NCBI GenBank assembly: GCA_016868175.1
Contig: VGHO01000002.1
Location: 1-60,569, forward strand
Reading direction: 5' to 3'
Length of the DNA stretch: 60,569 bases
DNA from: Betaproteobacteria bacterium
GTDB taxonomy: Bacteria; Pseudomonadota; Gammaproteobacteria; Burkholderiales; Burkholderiaceae_E
Below the pieces are notes generated by a model that was given only the letters and a program-made list of their open reading frames with translations, was not told where the DNA came from and did not search any database. A program made the position numbers and the translations under genes. This document shows positions 9,009 to 20,436 of this stretch, in pieces; the first letter of the stretch is position 1, and each line of letters starts with the position of its first letter.

Positions 9009-9023
9009 CCGAAAGGAGCCGTT

Positions 9024-9260
9024 ATGAGCAACAAGGGCCAGCAGTTGCAGGACCCCTTTCTCAACATGCTGCGCAAGGAGCATGTTCCGGTTGCGATCTA
9101 CCTCGTCAACGGAATCAAGCTTCAGGGGCACATCGAGTCCTTTGACCAGTATGTCGTCCTTCTCAGGAACACCGTCACACAGATGGTCTACAAGCACGCC
9201 ATCTCCACGGTCGTGCCCGGCCGGTCGGTGAACTTCAGTCTCGAGTCTGGCGCAGGGTGA
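9024..9260 (+). CDS. hfq: RNA chaperone Hfq
   Basis: Hfq is a hexameric Sm-like protein that binds A-rich mRNA and U-tailed small RNA and promotes their pairing. At 78 residues it is a typical short betaproteobacterial form. Sm1 ([22 protein letters not shown] region) and Sm2 ([10 protein letters not shown]) are complete, with the Q8-containing N-terminus and the KH-containing rim. The ribosome site is AAAGGAG five bases upstream. It is followed by hflX with a GTGA overlap, the conserved hfq-hflX-hflKC order. Confidence 0.98.
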   Translation: MSNKGQQLQDPFLNMLRKEHVPVAIYLVNGIKLQGHIESFDQYVVLLRNTVTQMVYKHAISTVVPGRSVNFSLESGAG

Positions 9261-10450
9261 CACCGGTCTCGCGGGCGCTTCTGATCGGAGTCGCTTCGTC
9301 GAGGCGGCGTCATGTCGACCTCGACGAACTCGAGGCGCTTGCCCGTTCGGCAGGCCTTCAGCCCACGCTCCGTGTGATGTGTTCCCGAAGCCGGGCCGAT
9401 CCGGCCACCCGGATTGGCTCAGGCAGGGTTGAGGAGATCCATCGGCAGATCGCCGCCGAGCACATCACCGAGGTGGTGTTCGATGAGGCGCTCTCCGCAG
9501 TCCACCAGCGCAACCTGCACCGGGTCTGGCGGGTGCCTGTCCTGGATCGGACTGAATTGATTCTGGAGATCTTCGCGCGACGGGCGATCAGCCAGGAAGG
9601 TCAGGCTCAGGTGGAGCTCGCGCGCCTTCAGCACCAGTCCACGCGGCTGGTGCGCATGTGGACGCACCTGGAGCGGCAACGCGGGGGGATCGGGGTGCGC
9701 GGGGGGCCGGGTGAGCGCCAGATCGAACTCGACCGACGCATGCTCGACACACGGATACGCCGCTTGCGCGAGCGCCTCGGCGCGTTGGCGCTGCAACGCC
9801 GCACCCGTCGAAAGGCGCGCGACCGCCACGGCGCCTTCAAGGTTTCCCTTGTGGGATACACCAATGCCGGAAAGTCCACGCTCTTCAACGCGCTCGTCGG
9901 CTCGCAAGCGCCTGCGTATGCCGCCGACCAACTTTTTGCCACGCTCGACACGCTGTCGCGGCGGGTGAGGCTGGGCGAGGGAAACGCCTTCGTGCTTTCC
10001 GACACCGTGGGATTCGTGCGCGACCTGCCGCACAGTCTTGTGAATGCCTTTCAGGCCACGCTCGAGGAAACCGCGCAAGCGGATCTGCTGCTGCATCTGA
10101 TCGACGCCTCGAGCCCTGAACGCGAGCGTCAGTGCGAAGCGGTGGAGGCGGTGTTGCGTGAGATCGGTGCGGGGGAGGTGCCAGTGCTCAAGGTTTATAA
10201 CAAGTGCGATCGGTGCGGACTGGCGCCAAGGGCTGACCGCGATCCCTATGGTAGGATCTTGCAGGTACACGCAAGTGCTCAGACCCGTGCCGGTATCGAC
10301 CTGATTCGCGAGGCCATTTTTCAGGCCCTCACGCAGACGGCCGCGCAGGTCACGTCCCGGATACTCCCCGAGGCGATTGCGCAATCATCCGCAGCAGTCG
10401 TTGTTGGCGGGGCCTGTGCGGGGACGGTTGCCGCAGGCCGTCTTCCCTGA
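9257..10450 (+). CDS. hflX: Ribosome-splitting GTPase HflX
   Basis: HflX binds the ribosomal E site and can split stalled or heat-damaged ribosomes. The 397-residue protein has the N-terminal HflX domain, the glycine-rich loop ([19 protein letters not shown], about 147-165), a P-loop GYTNAGKS near residue 200, [10 protein letters not shown] and NKCD. The last 25 or so residues, ending AAGRLP, are Ala/Gly-rich and weakly conserved. It starts with GTG overlapping the hfq stop. Confidence 0.96.
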   Translation: MTPVSRALLIGVASSRRRHVDLDELEALARSAGLQPTLRVMCSRSRADPATRIGSGRVEEIHRQIAAEHITEVVFDEALSAVHQRNLHRVWRVPVLDRTELILEIFARRAISQEGQAQVELARLQHQSTRLVRMWTHLERQRGGIGVRGGPGERQIELDRRMLDTRIRRLRERLGALALQRRTRRKARDRHGAFKVSLVGYTNAGKSTLFNALVGSQAPAYAADQLFATLDTLSRRVRLGEGNAFVLSDTVGFVRDLPHSLVNAFQATLEETAQADLLLHLIDASSPERERQCEAVEAVLREIGAGEVPVLKVYNKCDRCGLAPRADRDPYGRILQVHASAQTRAGIDLIREAIFQALTQTAAQVTSRILPEAIAQSSAAVVVGGACAGTVAAGRLP

Positions 10451-10487
10451 TCCAGGCTCTTCCCTGTCACCGAGGTTGTGCTCCGTC

Positions 10488-11843
10488 ATGTGGATGTTTC
10501 TTCGACGTGTCTTTTCGCTCAACGACCCTGGATGGGGCCGCAGCGGTTCCCAGGGTGGAGGACAGCAACCGGCCTCCAGCGGCGACGATCCCGGTCGCCC
10601 TGATCCGGGCCGCCCCGAGCAGGGCTCGGGTCCGCCAAGGCCCCGGCGACCCAACGCGCCGCCTGACCTCGATGAACTTTGGCGCGACTTCAACCATCGC
10701 CTGAACCAGGTCTTTCGCGGTGGACGGGGGAACGGAAACCGGGGTTCTGCGGGCGGAGGACCCGGCTTTCCCACGCCCACGCTTGGGCGCGGCGGGGTTA
10801 TGGCCGTGATCCTCACCTTGCTCACGCTGTGGTTTGGCAGCGGCATCTATATTCTCCCAGAGGGTCAGGTTGCGGCAATCCTGCAGTTCGGCGAGTTCCA
10901 GCGCCTCAACGAAAGTCCGGGTCTTTCCTGGCGGATGCCCTATCCGATTCAACAGGCCGAACTGGTGAACACGCAGCAGTTGCGCCAGGCGGAGGTGGGC
11001 TACCGTGGCAATGTGAAGAACAAGGTACTTCGCGAGGCGCTCATGCTGTCGCAGGACCAGAGCATCGTCGACTTGCAGATCGCAGTGCAGTACCGGATCA
11101 GCGATGCGCGGGCCTACCTCTTCAACAACCATCCGGGAAGTGGTCCCGACAATCTGATCCGACAGGCTGCAGAGACTGCAACCCGTGAGGTGGTTGGGGC
11201 AAAGACCATCGATCAGGTGCTCTACGAAGAGAAGGAGGCGGTCGCGAAGGCTGCGCGGCAGCAAACGCAGAACATTCTCAACCGCTACCGGGTGGGCATC
11301 ACGGTGGTGGACGTAACCATGCAGCAGGCACAACCGCCTGAGCAGGTTCAGGCCGCATTCGAAGACGCCAATAAGGCGGCACAGGATCGGGAACGCCTGA
11401 TCAACGAGGGCATGGCGTATGCCAACGATGTGATCCCCAAGGCGCGGGGCGCTGCCGGGCGTCTGATGCAGGAGGCAGATGGCTACCGTCAAGCCACGAT
11501 CGCAACCGCAGAAGGCGATGCGAGCCGCTTCAAGCAAGTGCTCGCCGAGTATGCGAAGGCTCCGCAGGTCACGCGCGACCGTATGTACCTCGAGGTGATG
11601 CAGCAAATCTTTTCCAACAATACTAAAGTACTGATCGATAGCAAGGCAGCGGGCAACCTTCTCTATCTCCCGCTCGACAAGCTGATGCAGCAGGTGTCGT
11701 CCGATTCGGCAGCGGGTGCGCGCAGCGGCGCAAACGGCGAACTCGCGCCCCCCTCGCCTGCATCGGCGATTCCGCGCACCACCGACGACGCGAGGGCGCG
11801 TTCAGCGGGCAACCGTGGGCGTGAAAGGGAGGGTGGCCGATGA
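10488..11843 (+). CDS. hflK: HflK, membrane regulator of FtsH
   Basis: HflK and HflC form the large SPFH-domain cage that surrounds and controls the FtsH protease in the inner membrane. The ATG at 10488 gives 451 residues beginning MWMFLRRVFSLNDPGWG, which contains the family SLNDPxWG start; an upstream in-frame ATG at 10377 lies inside hflX and is less likely. A Gly/Pro/Arg-rich cytoplasmic segment, a transmembrane helix (about 103-120) and the prohibitin/SPFH domain follow. The tail is Ser/Ala/Arg-rich. hflC begins 50 bases downstream. Confidence 0.95.
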   Translation: MWMFLRRVFSLNDPGWGRSGSQGGGQQPASSGDDPGRPDPGRPEQGSGPPRPRRPNAPPDLDELWRDFNHRLNQVFRGGRGNGNRGSAGGGPGFPTPTLGRGGVMAVILTLLTLWFGSGIYILPEGQVAAILQFGEFQRLNESPGLSWRMPYPIQQAELVNTQQLRQAEVGYRGNVKNKVLREALMLSQDQSIVDLQIAVQYRISDARAYLFNNHPGSGPDNLIRQAAETATREVVGAKTIDQVLYEEKEAVAKAARQQTQNILNRYRVGITVVDVTMQQAQPPEQVQAAFEDANKAAQDRERLINEGMAYANDVIPKARGAAGRLMQEADGYRQATIATAEGDASRFKQVLAEYAKAPQVTRDRMYLEVMQQIFSNNTKVLIDSKAAGNLLYLPLDKLMQQVSSDSAAGARSGANGELAPPSPASAIPRTTDDARARSAGNRGREREGGR

Positions 11844-11892
11844 GCCAGATCGCATCCGGTGCGAAAGCTGCCAACGCCAGGGGAGGCCGCTG

Positions 11893-12783
11893 ATGACGCG
11901 GCTTGCGCTCCTCGGAGCTGTGCTGGTGGCGCTCGGGCTCGGAGTGCTGTCTTCCGTGTTCGTGGTCGACCAGAGGCAGTTTGCGGTGGTCTATGCGCTC
12001 GGTGAGATTCGCCGGGTGATCGACACGCCCGGTCTGCACCTGAAGCTTCCTCCTCCCTTTCAGAACATCGTGTATTTCGACAAGCGGATCCTCACCATCG
12101 ACACGCCCGACACCGATCGGTTCATCACCTCGGAGAAGCTCAATTTGCAGGTGGATTCGTATGTGAAGTGGAGGATCGTGGATGTGAAGGCCTTCATCCG
12201 GTCGGCGAGCGGCAGCCAGAACATTGCCACGGATCGCCTTTTGCGCAGCCTTCGCGACGCGATGAACATCGAGATCTCGAAGATCACCGTGGCCGAGTTG
12301 ATCTCGGGTGAGCGGGAAAAGATCGTGGAGGAGTTGCGTAACAAGCTCAACGAAGCTGCCAAGGAGATCGGCGCCGAGATTGTCGATGTTCGACTCAAGC
12401 GTGTTGATTTCGCTCCCGAGGTGGCCGATCGGGTATTCGAACGCATGCAGTCCGAGCGCAAGCGGGTTGCCAACGAGCGGCGGGCAACCGGAGGTGCTGA
12501 ATCCGAGAAGATCCGGGCCGATGCCGAACGCCAGCGCGACGTGATCCTTGCGGAAGCCTACCGGGATGCGCAGCGCATCAAAGGCCAGGGCGATGCGCGC
12601 GCCGCCTCACTCTATGCCGAAGCCTTTGGCCAGAATCCCGAATTCGCAGCCTACTACCGCAGTCTCCAGGCCTACCGCGAAAGTTTTCAGAACAAGCGCG
12701 ACGTGATCGTGATTGATCCTTCGTCGGAGTTCTTCCGCTACTTCAAGGCCCCGGGCAGCAACGCGGCAAGGGCTCCGCGCTGA
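11893..12783 (+). CDS. hflC: HflC, membrane regulator of FtsH
   Basis: This is the partner of HflK in the FtsH-associated SPFH cage. The 296-residue product has an N-terminal membrane anchor (about 4-23) followed by VVDQRQFAVVYALGEI, the SPFH domain and a long helical region rich in Arg and Glu (RKRVANERRATGG, then EKIRADAERQR). The end FFRYFKAPG is typical. The start at 11893 is chosen because an upstream in-frame ATG (11716) lies within hflK coding sequence. Confidence 0.96.
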   Translation: MTRLALLGAVLVALGLGVLSSVFVVDQRQFAVVYALGEIRRVIDTPGLHLKLPPPFQNIVYFDKRILTIDTPDTDRFITSEKLNLQVDSYVKWRIVDVKAFIRSASGSQNIATDRLLRSLRDAMNIEISKITVAELISGEREKIVEELRNKLNEAAKEIGAEIVDVRLKRVDFAPEVADRVFERMQSERKRVANERRATGGAESEKIRADAERQRDVILAEAYRDAQRIKGQGDARAASLYAEAFGQNPEFAAYYRSLQAYRESFQNKRDVIVIDPSSEFFRYFKAPGSNAARAPR

Positions 12784-12810
12784 GCCGCGCTGCAGCGCGC
12801 CAGTTCCACG

Positions 12811-12990
12811 ATGCCGGAGATCTGGCTCAAGGCCCTCGGGCTTGCCCTGCTTTTCGAGGGATTCCTCCCCTTTGTCGCCCCCGACCGTTGGCGTGCCACG
12901 ATGCACAAGCTCGGTCAGACCGAGCCCAACCGCATCCGCGGCATTGCGCTCGGCGCCCTCCTGCTCGGAATGGCGCTGCTGTGGGTGTGA
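12811..12990 (+). CDS. DUF2065 small membrane protein
   Basis: This short gene encodes 59 residues, beginning MPEIWLKALGLALLFEG and ending LLLGMALLWV. Two hydrophobic segments (about 6-22 and 42-58) flank a polar loop containing PDRWRATM. This matches the DUF2065 (YjeT) family, which is commonly found immediately after hflC in proteobacteria. Its function is unknown. It lies 27 bases after hflC and 34 bases before hisZ. Confidence 0.9.
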   Translation: MPEIWLKALGLALLFEGFLPFVAPDRWRATMHKLGQTEPNRIRGIALGALLLGMALLWV

Positions 12991-13024
12991 GCGTCTGACC
13001 CTTCCATCCTGAGGACCCGCCACG

Positions 13025-15617
<2,593 letters not shown>

Positions 15618-15692
15618 TACCCTCGCAACTGGCGTTCATGTGGTCTCGGACCATGCCGAGGCCCGGAATCGATCTTCCCGGAGTTTGACCCT

Positions 15693-16205
15693 ATGAAGAA
15701 GCTTCATGTCAGCTGGGAGCAGTACCATCGCCTCATCGAGCAGCTTGCCTTGCAGGTTCATCAATCGGGCTGGACCTTTGATGCGCTGGTATGCCTTGCG
15801 CGTGGTGGGATGAGGGTGGGAGACGTACTGTCGCGCATCTACGATCGGCCGCTGGGAGTGCTCTTCACGAGTTCGTATCGCGAGTCGGCCGGCACCCGCC
15901 AGAGCCGTTTGTTGATTGCAGAACACCTGAGCAGCGCTTCGCCCTTGCCGGGTTCGCGCTGGCTTCTGGTGGACGATCTGGTGGACTCGGGGGCAACGCT
16001 GATCGAAGGCATGCCGGAGATCCTTCGGCGCTACCCGCAAGTCAAGGAGTTGCGCTCCGGCGTGCTCTGGCGCAAGGGATGCTCGGCAGCAGTGCCCGAC
16101 TATTACTGCCAATACCTGCCCGATAACCCGTGGATTGTTCAGCCCTTTGAAATCTACGATCAGATGGGGCCGGAAGACCTTGCTCCCCGATTGCAGGTCC
16201 ATTGA
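15693..16205 (+). CDS. Phosphoribosyltransferase-fold protein
   Basis: The 170-residue product carries the PRPP-binding signature WLLVDDLVDSGATL (about residues 90-103) and an early LARGGMRVGDVLS loop, like hypoxanthine or xanthine phosphoribosyltransferases. Betaproteobacterial genomes usually have this gene directly after purA. It may salvage a purine base, but the substrate cannot be assigned from sequence. It ends 48 bases before the tRNA-Leu gene, which is on the other strand. Confidence 0.85.
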   Translation: MKKLHVSWEQYHRLIEQLALQVHQSGWTFDALVCLARGGMRVGDVLSRIYDRPLGVLFTSSYRESAGTRQSRLLIAEHLSSASPLPGSRWLLVDDLVDSGATLIEGMPEILRRYPQVKELRSGVLWRKGCSAAVPDYYCQYLPDNPWIVQPFEIYDQMGPEDLAPRLQVH

Positions 16206-16253
16206 AGCCGAGCATCGCGGGCAGGGTGCGCCAGTTAGGCGAATGCATACGGA

Positions 16254-16340
16254 TGGTGCCCAGAAGAGGACTCGAACCTCCACAGTGTTGCCACCGCTAG
16301 GACCTGAACCTAGTGCGTCTACCAATTCCGCCATCTGGGC
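16254..16340 (-). tRNA. tRNA-Leu (CAG)
   Basis: On the minus strand the gene reads from GCCCAGATGGCGGAATTGGT at the 5' end to an encoded CCA. The anticodon stem CTAGG/CCTAG encloses the loop TTCAGGT, so the anticodon is CAG, reading CUG codons. A long variable arm is present, as expected for tRNA-Leu, and the T-loop is GGTTCGAGTCC. It is 87 nt including CCA. A strong promoter lies about 70 bases upstream. Confidence 0.97.
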
Positions 16341-16380
16341 CTGGTTGGCACCCGACAACTGAACTCCAGACGAGCCCGCG

Positions 16381-16410
16381 TTGACGGGGTGCGAAAACCA
16401 GGCCTCTATT
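16381..16410 (+). promoter_or_regulatory. Possible sigma-70 promoter for rnr
   Basis: TTGACG (16381-16386) and TCTATT (16405-16410) are separated by 18 bases, scoring 5/6 and 4/6 against consensus. Transcription would begin about 30 bases before the rnr ATG at 16447. It overlaps the opposite-facing tRNA-Leu promoter by three bases. Confidence 0.4.
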
Positions 16411-16436
16411 TTCGCCCCCGGGGGGCAATTTGTCAA
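16408..16436 (-). promoter_or_regulatory. Strong sigma-70 promoter for tRNA-Leu
   Basis: Reading the minus strand, a perfect TTGACA (16436-16431) is followed by 17 bases and GAAAAT (16413-16408). Transcription would run toward tRNA-Leu (16340-16254) after a leader of roughly 60 bases. It lies back to back with the candidate rnr promoter. Confidence 0.6.
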
Positions 16437-16446
16437 AAACAACTCC

Positions 16447-18627
16447 ATGAAAAGAGCAACCGTGCCCAAGCCAGCCAAGAGCGTCAGAAGTCCCGATCAG
16501 CCGGAAGCGGAGAATCCTGCGGCCGGTCAGGTTCTGGAGCTGCAGGGCAGGGTGCAGGGGCACCGGGACGGACACGGCTTCGTCCATCCCGAGGATGGAA
16601 GTCCAAGCCTCCTTCTCCCCGAAGAGGAGATGCAGCGCACGATGCACGGCGACCTTGTTCTCGTACGCCGACGCGGCTTCGACGCAAGGGGGCGCCGAAT
16701 GGGGAGCCTCCTTCGGGTGATCGAGCACGCCCGGGCACGGCTCGTGGGACGGGTTGTGGAGGAGCGCGGCGTGTCATGGGTCGTGCCGGAAGATTCGCGC
16801 ATCAAGCACGATATTCTGGTTGCTCCGGCGGATCTTTCCGGGGCCCGCGCCGGACAGGTCGTAGTGGTTGACATCACGGTACCACCCTCGGGTCAGGCGC
16901 AGGCTGCCGGGCGGATCGTGGAGGTGCTCGGGGAGGTCAACGACCCGGGAATGGAAATCGAGATTGCGGTGCGCAAATTCGAGGTTCCGGCAGTTTTTGC
17001 CCCAGGAGCGCTCGCGGAGGCCGAGAAACTCCCCGACCGGCTACGCGCGGTTGACCTGCGTCGGCGGATCGATTTGCGGGATCTGGCGTTTGTCACGATC
17101 GACGGGCAGGATGCCCGCGATTTTGACGACGCCGTGTACTGCGAACGGGCGGCAGAGCACGGGGAGTTCCGGCTTCTGGTTGCGATCGCTGATGTGGCGC
17201 ATTATGTGAAATCGGGAACAGGGCTGGATGAGGATGCGCAGCTTCGCGGCACTTCGGTCTACTTCCCCCGGCGTGTGATTCCGATGCTTCCTGAAAAGCT
17301 TTCCAACGAGCTTTGTTCGCTCAAGCCGCAAGTCGATCGGCTGGTGCTGGTCTGCGACATGGTGGTGTCGGCCAGCGGTGAGGTCAACGCCTACCAGTTC
17401 TACGAAGCGGTCATCCGTTCGGCAGCCCGCTGCACTTACGAGGAGGCCTGGGGGATTCTCAGTCGAACGGATCCGATCGCGCTGCGCAGGCACCCTGCGG
17501 TGGTGGAAGCGCTCGACCGTCTGCAGCAAGCGCATCTGGCGCTCGCGAGCGCGCGGTCCGCACGTGGTGCAATCAGCTTCGAGTCGGTTGAGACACGCAT
17601 GGTCATGGATGAACTCGGGCGCATTCAGCGGATCGAGGCGCGTCAACGCAACGACGCGCATCGTCTGATCGAAGAGTGCATGCTCGCAGCGAATCTGAGC
17701 GCCGCGGATTTCCTGATCCGGTGCCAGCATCCGGGGCTGTTTCGTGTCCACGAGGGACCGACCCAGGAGCGTCTGCAGAAGTTGCGCGAGTATCTCGCCC
17801 AGCTCGGACTGGAACTGGGGGGAGGGGAGAAGCCACGTCCTTCGGATTACGCGCGTCTGTCCGAGCGGGTCCGGCTGCGCCCGGACGTGCTGCTCATCCA
17901 GTCGATGATGCTCCGCTCGATGCAGCAAGCGGTCTACAGCCCGCACAATCAGGGTCATTTCGGGCTGGCCTACGAGGCTTATGCCCACTTCACCTCGCCG
18001 ATTCGGCGCTATCCCGACCTGCTCGTCCACCGGGTCATCAAGGCGCTGGTTCACCGTAAAAGCTTCGCGCTCGCACGGTCCGGGGATGCAATGGCCCAGT
18101 GGGAACAGGTCGGCACACGGTGCTCGGCTGCAGAGCGACGCGCCGATGAGGCCTCGCGCGACGTCGAGGCCTGGCTCAAGTGCCAGTTCATGAAGGAGCG
18201 GGTCGGCGATGTGTATCCCGGGAAGGTGTCCGGGGTGGCACCTTTCGGACTCTTCATCACCCTCGACGAGCTTTACGTCGAGGGCTTGCTGCATGTCTCC
18301 GAGCTTGGCAATGAGTACTTCCAGTACAACGAGCCGAGCCAGGAGTTGCGGGGTGAGCGTACCGGACGGCGCTTTCGCCTTGGCCATGAGGTGCTCGTAC
18401 AGGTGTCGCGGGTGGACCTGGAGGCGCGGCGCATCGAATTCGGCATCCGCGGACTCACCCGTCGGCGATCGCAGCGCAACCCGCCGGCGGGTGCGGATAC
18501 GCATGCGGATGCGCATGCGAAGCCCTTGCAGTCCACGGAGGATCCGCCGAGGCAACGGCGACCGGGAGGCAAGACCACCCGGGCGCGGCCGCCGCGAAAG
18601 GCGCGCCTGGGTACGCTGCGGAGCTAG
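16447..18627 (+). CDS. rnr: Ribonuclease R
   Basis: RNase R is a processive 3'-5' exoribonuclease that degrades structured RNA. The 726-residue protein has N-terminal cold-shock domains, the RNB catalytic block starting near residue 218 (DGQDARDFDDAVYC, with the metal-binding Asp residues), TSPIRRYPDLLVHR, and a C-terminal S1 domain (YPGKVSGVAPFGLFITL). A basic tail with Arg/Lys/Pro runs resembles other RNase R proteins. The start at 16447 keeps the gene clear of the divergent tRNA; the frame is open back to 16381. It is followed four bases later by rlmB. Confidence 0.95.
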   Translation: MKRATVPKPAKSVRSPDQPEAENPAAGQVLELQGRVQGHRDGHGFVHPEDGSPSLLLPEEEMQRTMHGDLVLVRRRGFDARGRRMGSLLRVIEHARARLVGRVVEERGVSWVVPEDSRIKHDILVAPADLSGARAGQVVVVDITVPPSGQAQAAGRIVEVLGEVNDPGMEIEIAVRKFEVPAVFAPGALAEAEKLPDRLRAVDLRRRIDLRDLAFVTIDGQDARDFDDAVYCERAAEHGEFRLLVAIADVAHYVKSGTGLDEDAQLRGTSVYFPRRVIPMLPEKLSNELCSLKPQVDRLVLVCDMVVSASGEVNAYQFYEAVIRSAARCTYEEAWGILSRTDPIALRRHPAVVEALDRLQQAHLALASARSARGAISFESVETRMVMDELGRIQRIEARQRNDAHRLIEECMLAANLSAADFLIRCQHPGLFRVHEGPTQERLQKLREYLAQLGLELGGGEKPRPSDYARLSERVRLRPDVLLIQSMMLRSMQQAVYSPHNQGHFGLAYEAYAHFTSPIRRYPDLLVHRVIKALVHRKSFALARSGDAMAQWEQVGTRCSAAERRADEASRDVEAWLKCQFMKERVGDVYPGKVSGVAPFGLFITLDELYVEGLLHVSELGNEYFQYNEPSQELRGERTGRRFRLGHEVLVQVSRVDLEARRIEFGIRGLTRRRSQRNPPAGADTHADAHAKPLQSTEDPPRQRRPGGKTTRARPPRKARLGTLRS

Positions 18628-18630
18628 GGC

Positions 18631-19356
18631 ATGTTGCTGCACGGCTTTCACACGGTGCTTGGAAGGCTCAAGCGTGATGCGGCAAGTATCCGCGCAGTCT
18701 ATGTGGACGAGACCCGACGCGACCCACGGATGCGCGAACTCCTCGCGCAGGCCGGGCGGCACGGCGTGACGGTCAACCGGGTGGATGCGCAACGCATCGA
18801 GGGGCTCGCGCCCGGACGCCGGCATCAGGGGCTCGTTGCGCTGACCACCTCGGCACCCCCGGGCACCTCGCTGGAGGAGCTTTTTGCCGATCTGAGCCGG
18901 CCGCCACGCATCGTGTTGCTCGATGGAGTGACCGATCCGCGCAACCTTGGTGCCTGTTTGCGGGCTGCAGATGGGGCGGGTATGCACGCGGTGATCGCCC
19001 CCAGGGACCATGCCTGCCCCCTGAGCGAGGCTGCGGTACAGACGGCAGCGGGCGCTGCCGAGTCGGTTCCGTACCTCCTTGTAACCAACCTTTCCCGGTG
19101 CATCGGCGAGTTGCAGGAGCGCGGGCTCTGGGTTGTGGGGCTCGACGAGGAGGCCGAGCAGACGCTCTGGGGCGCCTCGTGGCCTGCAGAGGGGAGTGCG
19201 TTTGTGCTGGGCGCCGAGGGCAGGGGCCTGCGCCGGCTCGTCAAGGAGTCCTGCGACATCCTTGTCCGCCTGCCGATGCTCGGTAGCATCAAGAGCCTCA
19301 ACGTGGCTGTGGCAACGGGTGTGGTGCTCTACGAAGCGGTGCGCAGGCGGTTGTAA
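18631..19356 (+). CDS. rlmB: 23S rRNA (Gm2251) 2'-O-methyltransferase
   Basis: This SpoU/TrmD-superfamily (SPOUT) enzyme methylates the ribose of G2251 in the ribosomal P loop. The 241-residue product has the substrate-binding N-terminal domain and the three SPOUT motifs: DGVTDPRNLGACLR, VLGAEGRGLRRL and SIKSLNVAVATGV. The start lies three bases after the rnr stop, and the rnr-rlmB pair is widely conserved. Its last 28 bases overlap the end of the convergent cysQ gene. Confidence 0.96.
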   Translation: MLLHGFHTVLGRLKRDAASIRAVYVDETRRDPRMRELLAQAGRHGVTVNRVDAQRIEGLAPGRRHQGLVALTTSAPPGTSLEELFADLSRPPRIVLLDGVTDPRNLGACLRAADGAGMHAVIAPRDHACPLSEAAVQTAAGAAESVPYLLVTNLSRCIGELQERGLWVVGLDEEAEQTLWGASWPAEGSAFVLGAEGRGLRRLVKESCDILVRLPMLGSIKSLNVAVATGVVLYEAVRRRL

Positions 19357-20315
19357 GCAGGTTCCCGTGCAATGGGGTCGCGGTTTCCCCACGCAACGAA
19401 GTCGCCGTTGCGCCACCCGGTCTTGCCGTAGCGCATCGGGGATCCATCGGGAAGGCAAACCGAACCGCCCGCCGCCTCAACGATGGCCTGGCCCGCAGCG
19501 GTGTCCCACTCCATGGTTGGCGCAAGGCGCGGATAGACCTCTGCGCCACCTTCGGCAAGTACGCAGAACTTGAGCGCAGATCCATAGCGTTCGAGATGGC
19601 TCACGCCGTGCTGTGCAAGCCATGCGGAGGTGCGCGCATCGAGATGCGATGCACTTGCGAGAGCCCGCCACCGACGCGCCTCGACCCCATCCGGGTGTTG
19701 ATCCGCCTCAACGGAGGAACAGCGGATCGACTGCCAGTGCGCATCCTTGAGGATGGAGATCCATCCCTCGAGGTCTTCGGACGTGTGGGTACGCCTCCCG
19801 GCCAAGGGGCGATCGGGCGCGCCAGGTTGATCGGCAAGATCGATGCGCCATGCTGCAGCTGCCTTGCCGGCCCGTGGGTTCAGCGCCAGATACAGCGAGC
19901 CACGCGCCGGGACCACAATCACGCCGAGCGTTGGCTGATGACCTTCGATCAACGCGAGGTTGACCGTGTAGTGCGGATGGCCGGCGATGTACTCGCGGGT
20001 TCCGTCGAGCGGATCCACGAGGAAGTAGGGTTCGTGCGCTGCAGGGGCAATCGCATCGCCTTCCTCGGAGACCACAGCCCATCCGTCGGCGCCCAGACGC
20101 TCGACAAGAATGCGGTGGGCTGCGAGATCCGCCCGGGTGACCGGTGAGCCGTCGGCTTTCATGTGCGCGGCCGATCCGCCAGCGCCGAGTTCCAGGATGC
20201 GCCGGGCAGCAACCAGGCCAATCGCAGCAACCCGCGTGAGGAGCTCAGGGTCAACCACTTCCGGGACTCCGGTTGAAGGCGCTGATGGATGTTGCCGCCG
20301 AGCCCCGAAGGCCAC
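19329..20315 (-). CDS. cysQ: 3'(2'),5'-bisphosphate nucleotidase (inositol-monophosphatase family)
   Basis: CysQ removes the 3'-phosphate of PAP and related bisphosphate nucleotides, by-products of sulfate assimilation. The product has the metal-binding DPLDGTREYIAG and the second signature EWDTAAGQAIVEAAGG. The frame starts at a GTG (20315), giving 328 residues; a later GTG at 20258 gives 309 residues and fits the usual family start better (VDPELLTRVAAIG). Its 3' end overlaps rlmB tail to tail. The gene is divergent from the response regulator. Confidence 0.88.
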   Translation of the reverse strand: MAFGARRQHPSAPSTGVPEVVDPELLTRVAAIGLVAARRILELGAGGSAAHMKADGSPVTRADLAAHRILVERLGADGWAVVSEEGDAIAPAAHEPYFLVDPLDGTREYIAGHPHYTVNLALIEGHQPTLGVIVVPARGSLYLALNPRAGKAAAAWRIDLADQPGAPDRPLAGRRTHTSEDLEGWISILKDAHWQSIRCSSVEADQHPDGVEARRWRALASASHLDARTSAWLAQHGVSHLERYGSALKFCVLAEGGAEVYPRLAPTMEWDTAAGQAIVEAAGGSVCLPDGSPMRYGKTGWRNGDFVAWGNRDPIAREPAYNRLRTAS

Positions 20316-20436
20316 GAGGGCAGGCGCCGTGGATGTCCCGGATCCTCGGGCTGTTCAAAGTTTGAGACCGATCCTGAAACCGGGGGGCGGTGTAAACTTT
20401 GCTGGCAATAGACCTGACTTGGAACTTTCCAGACGC

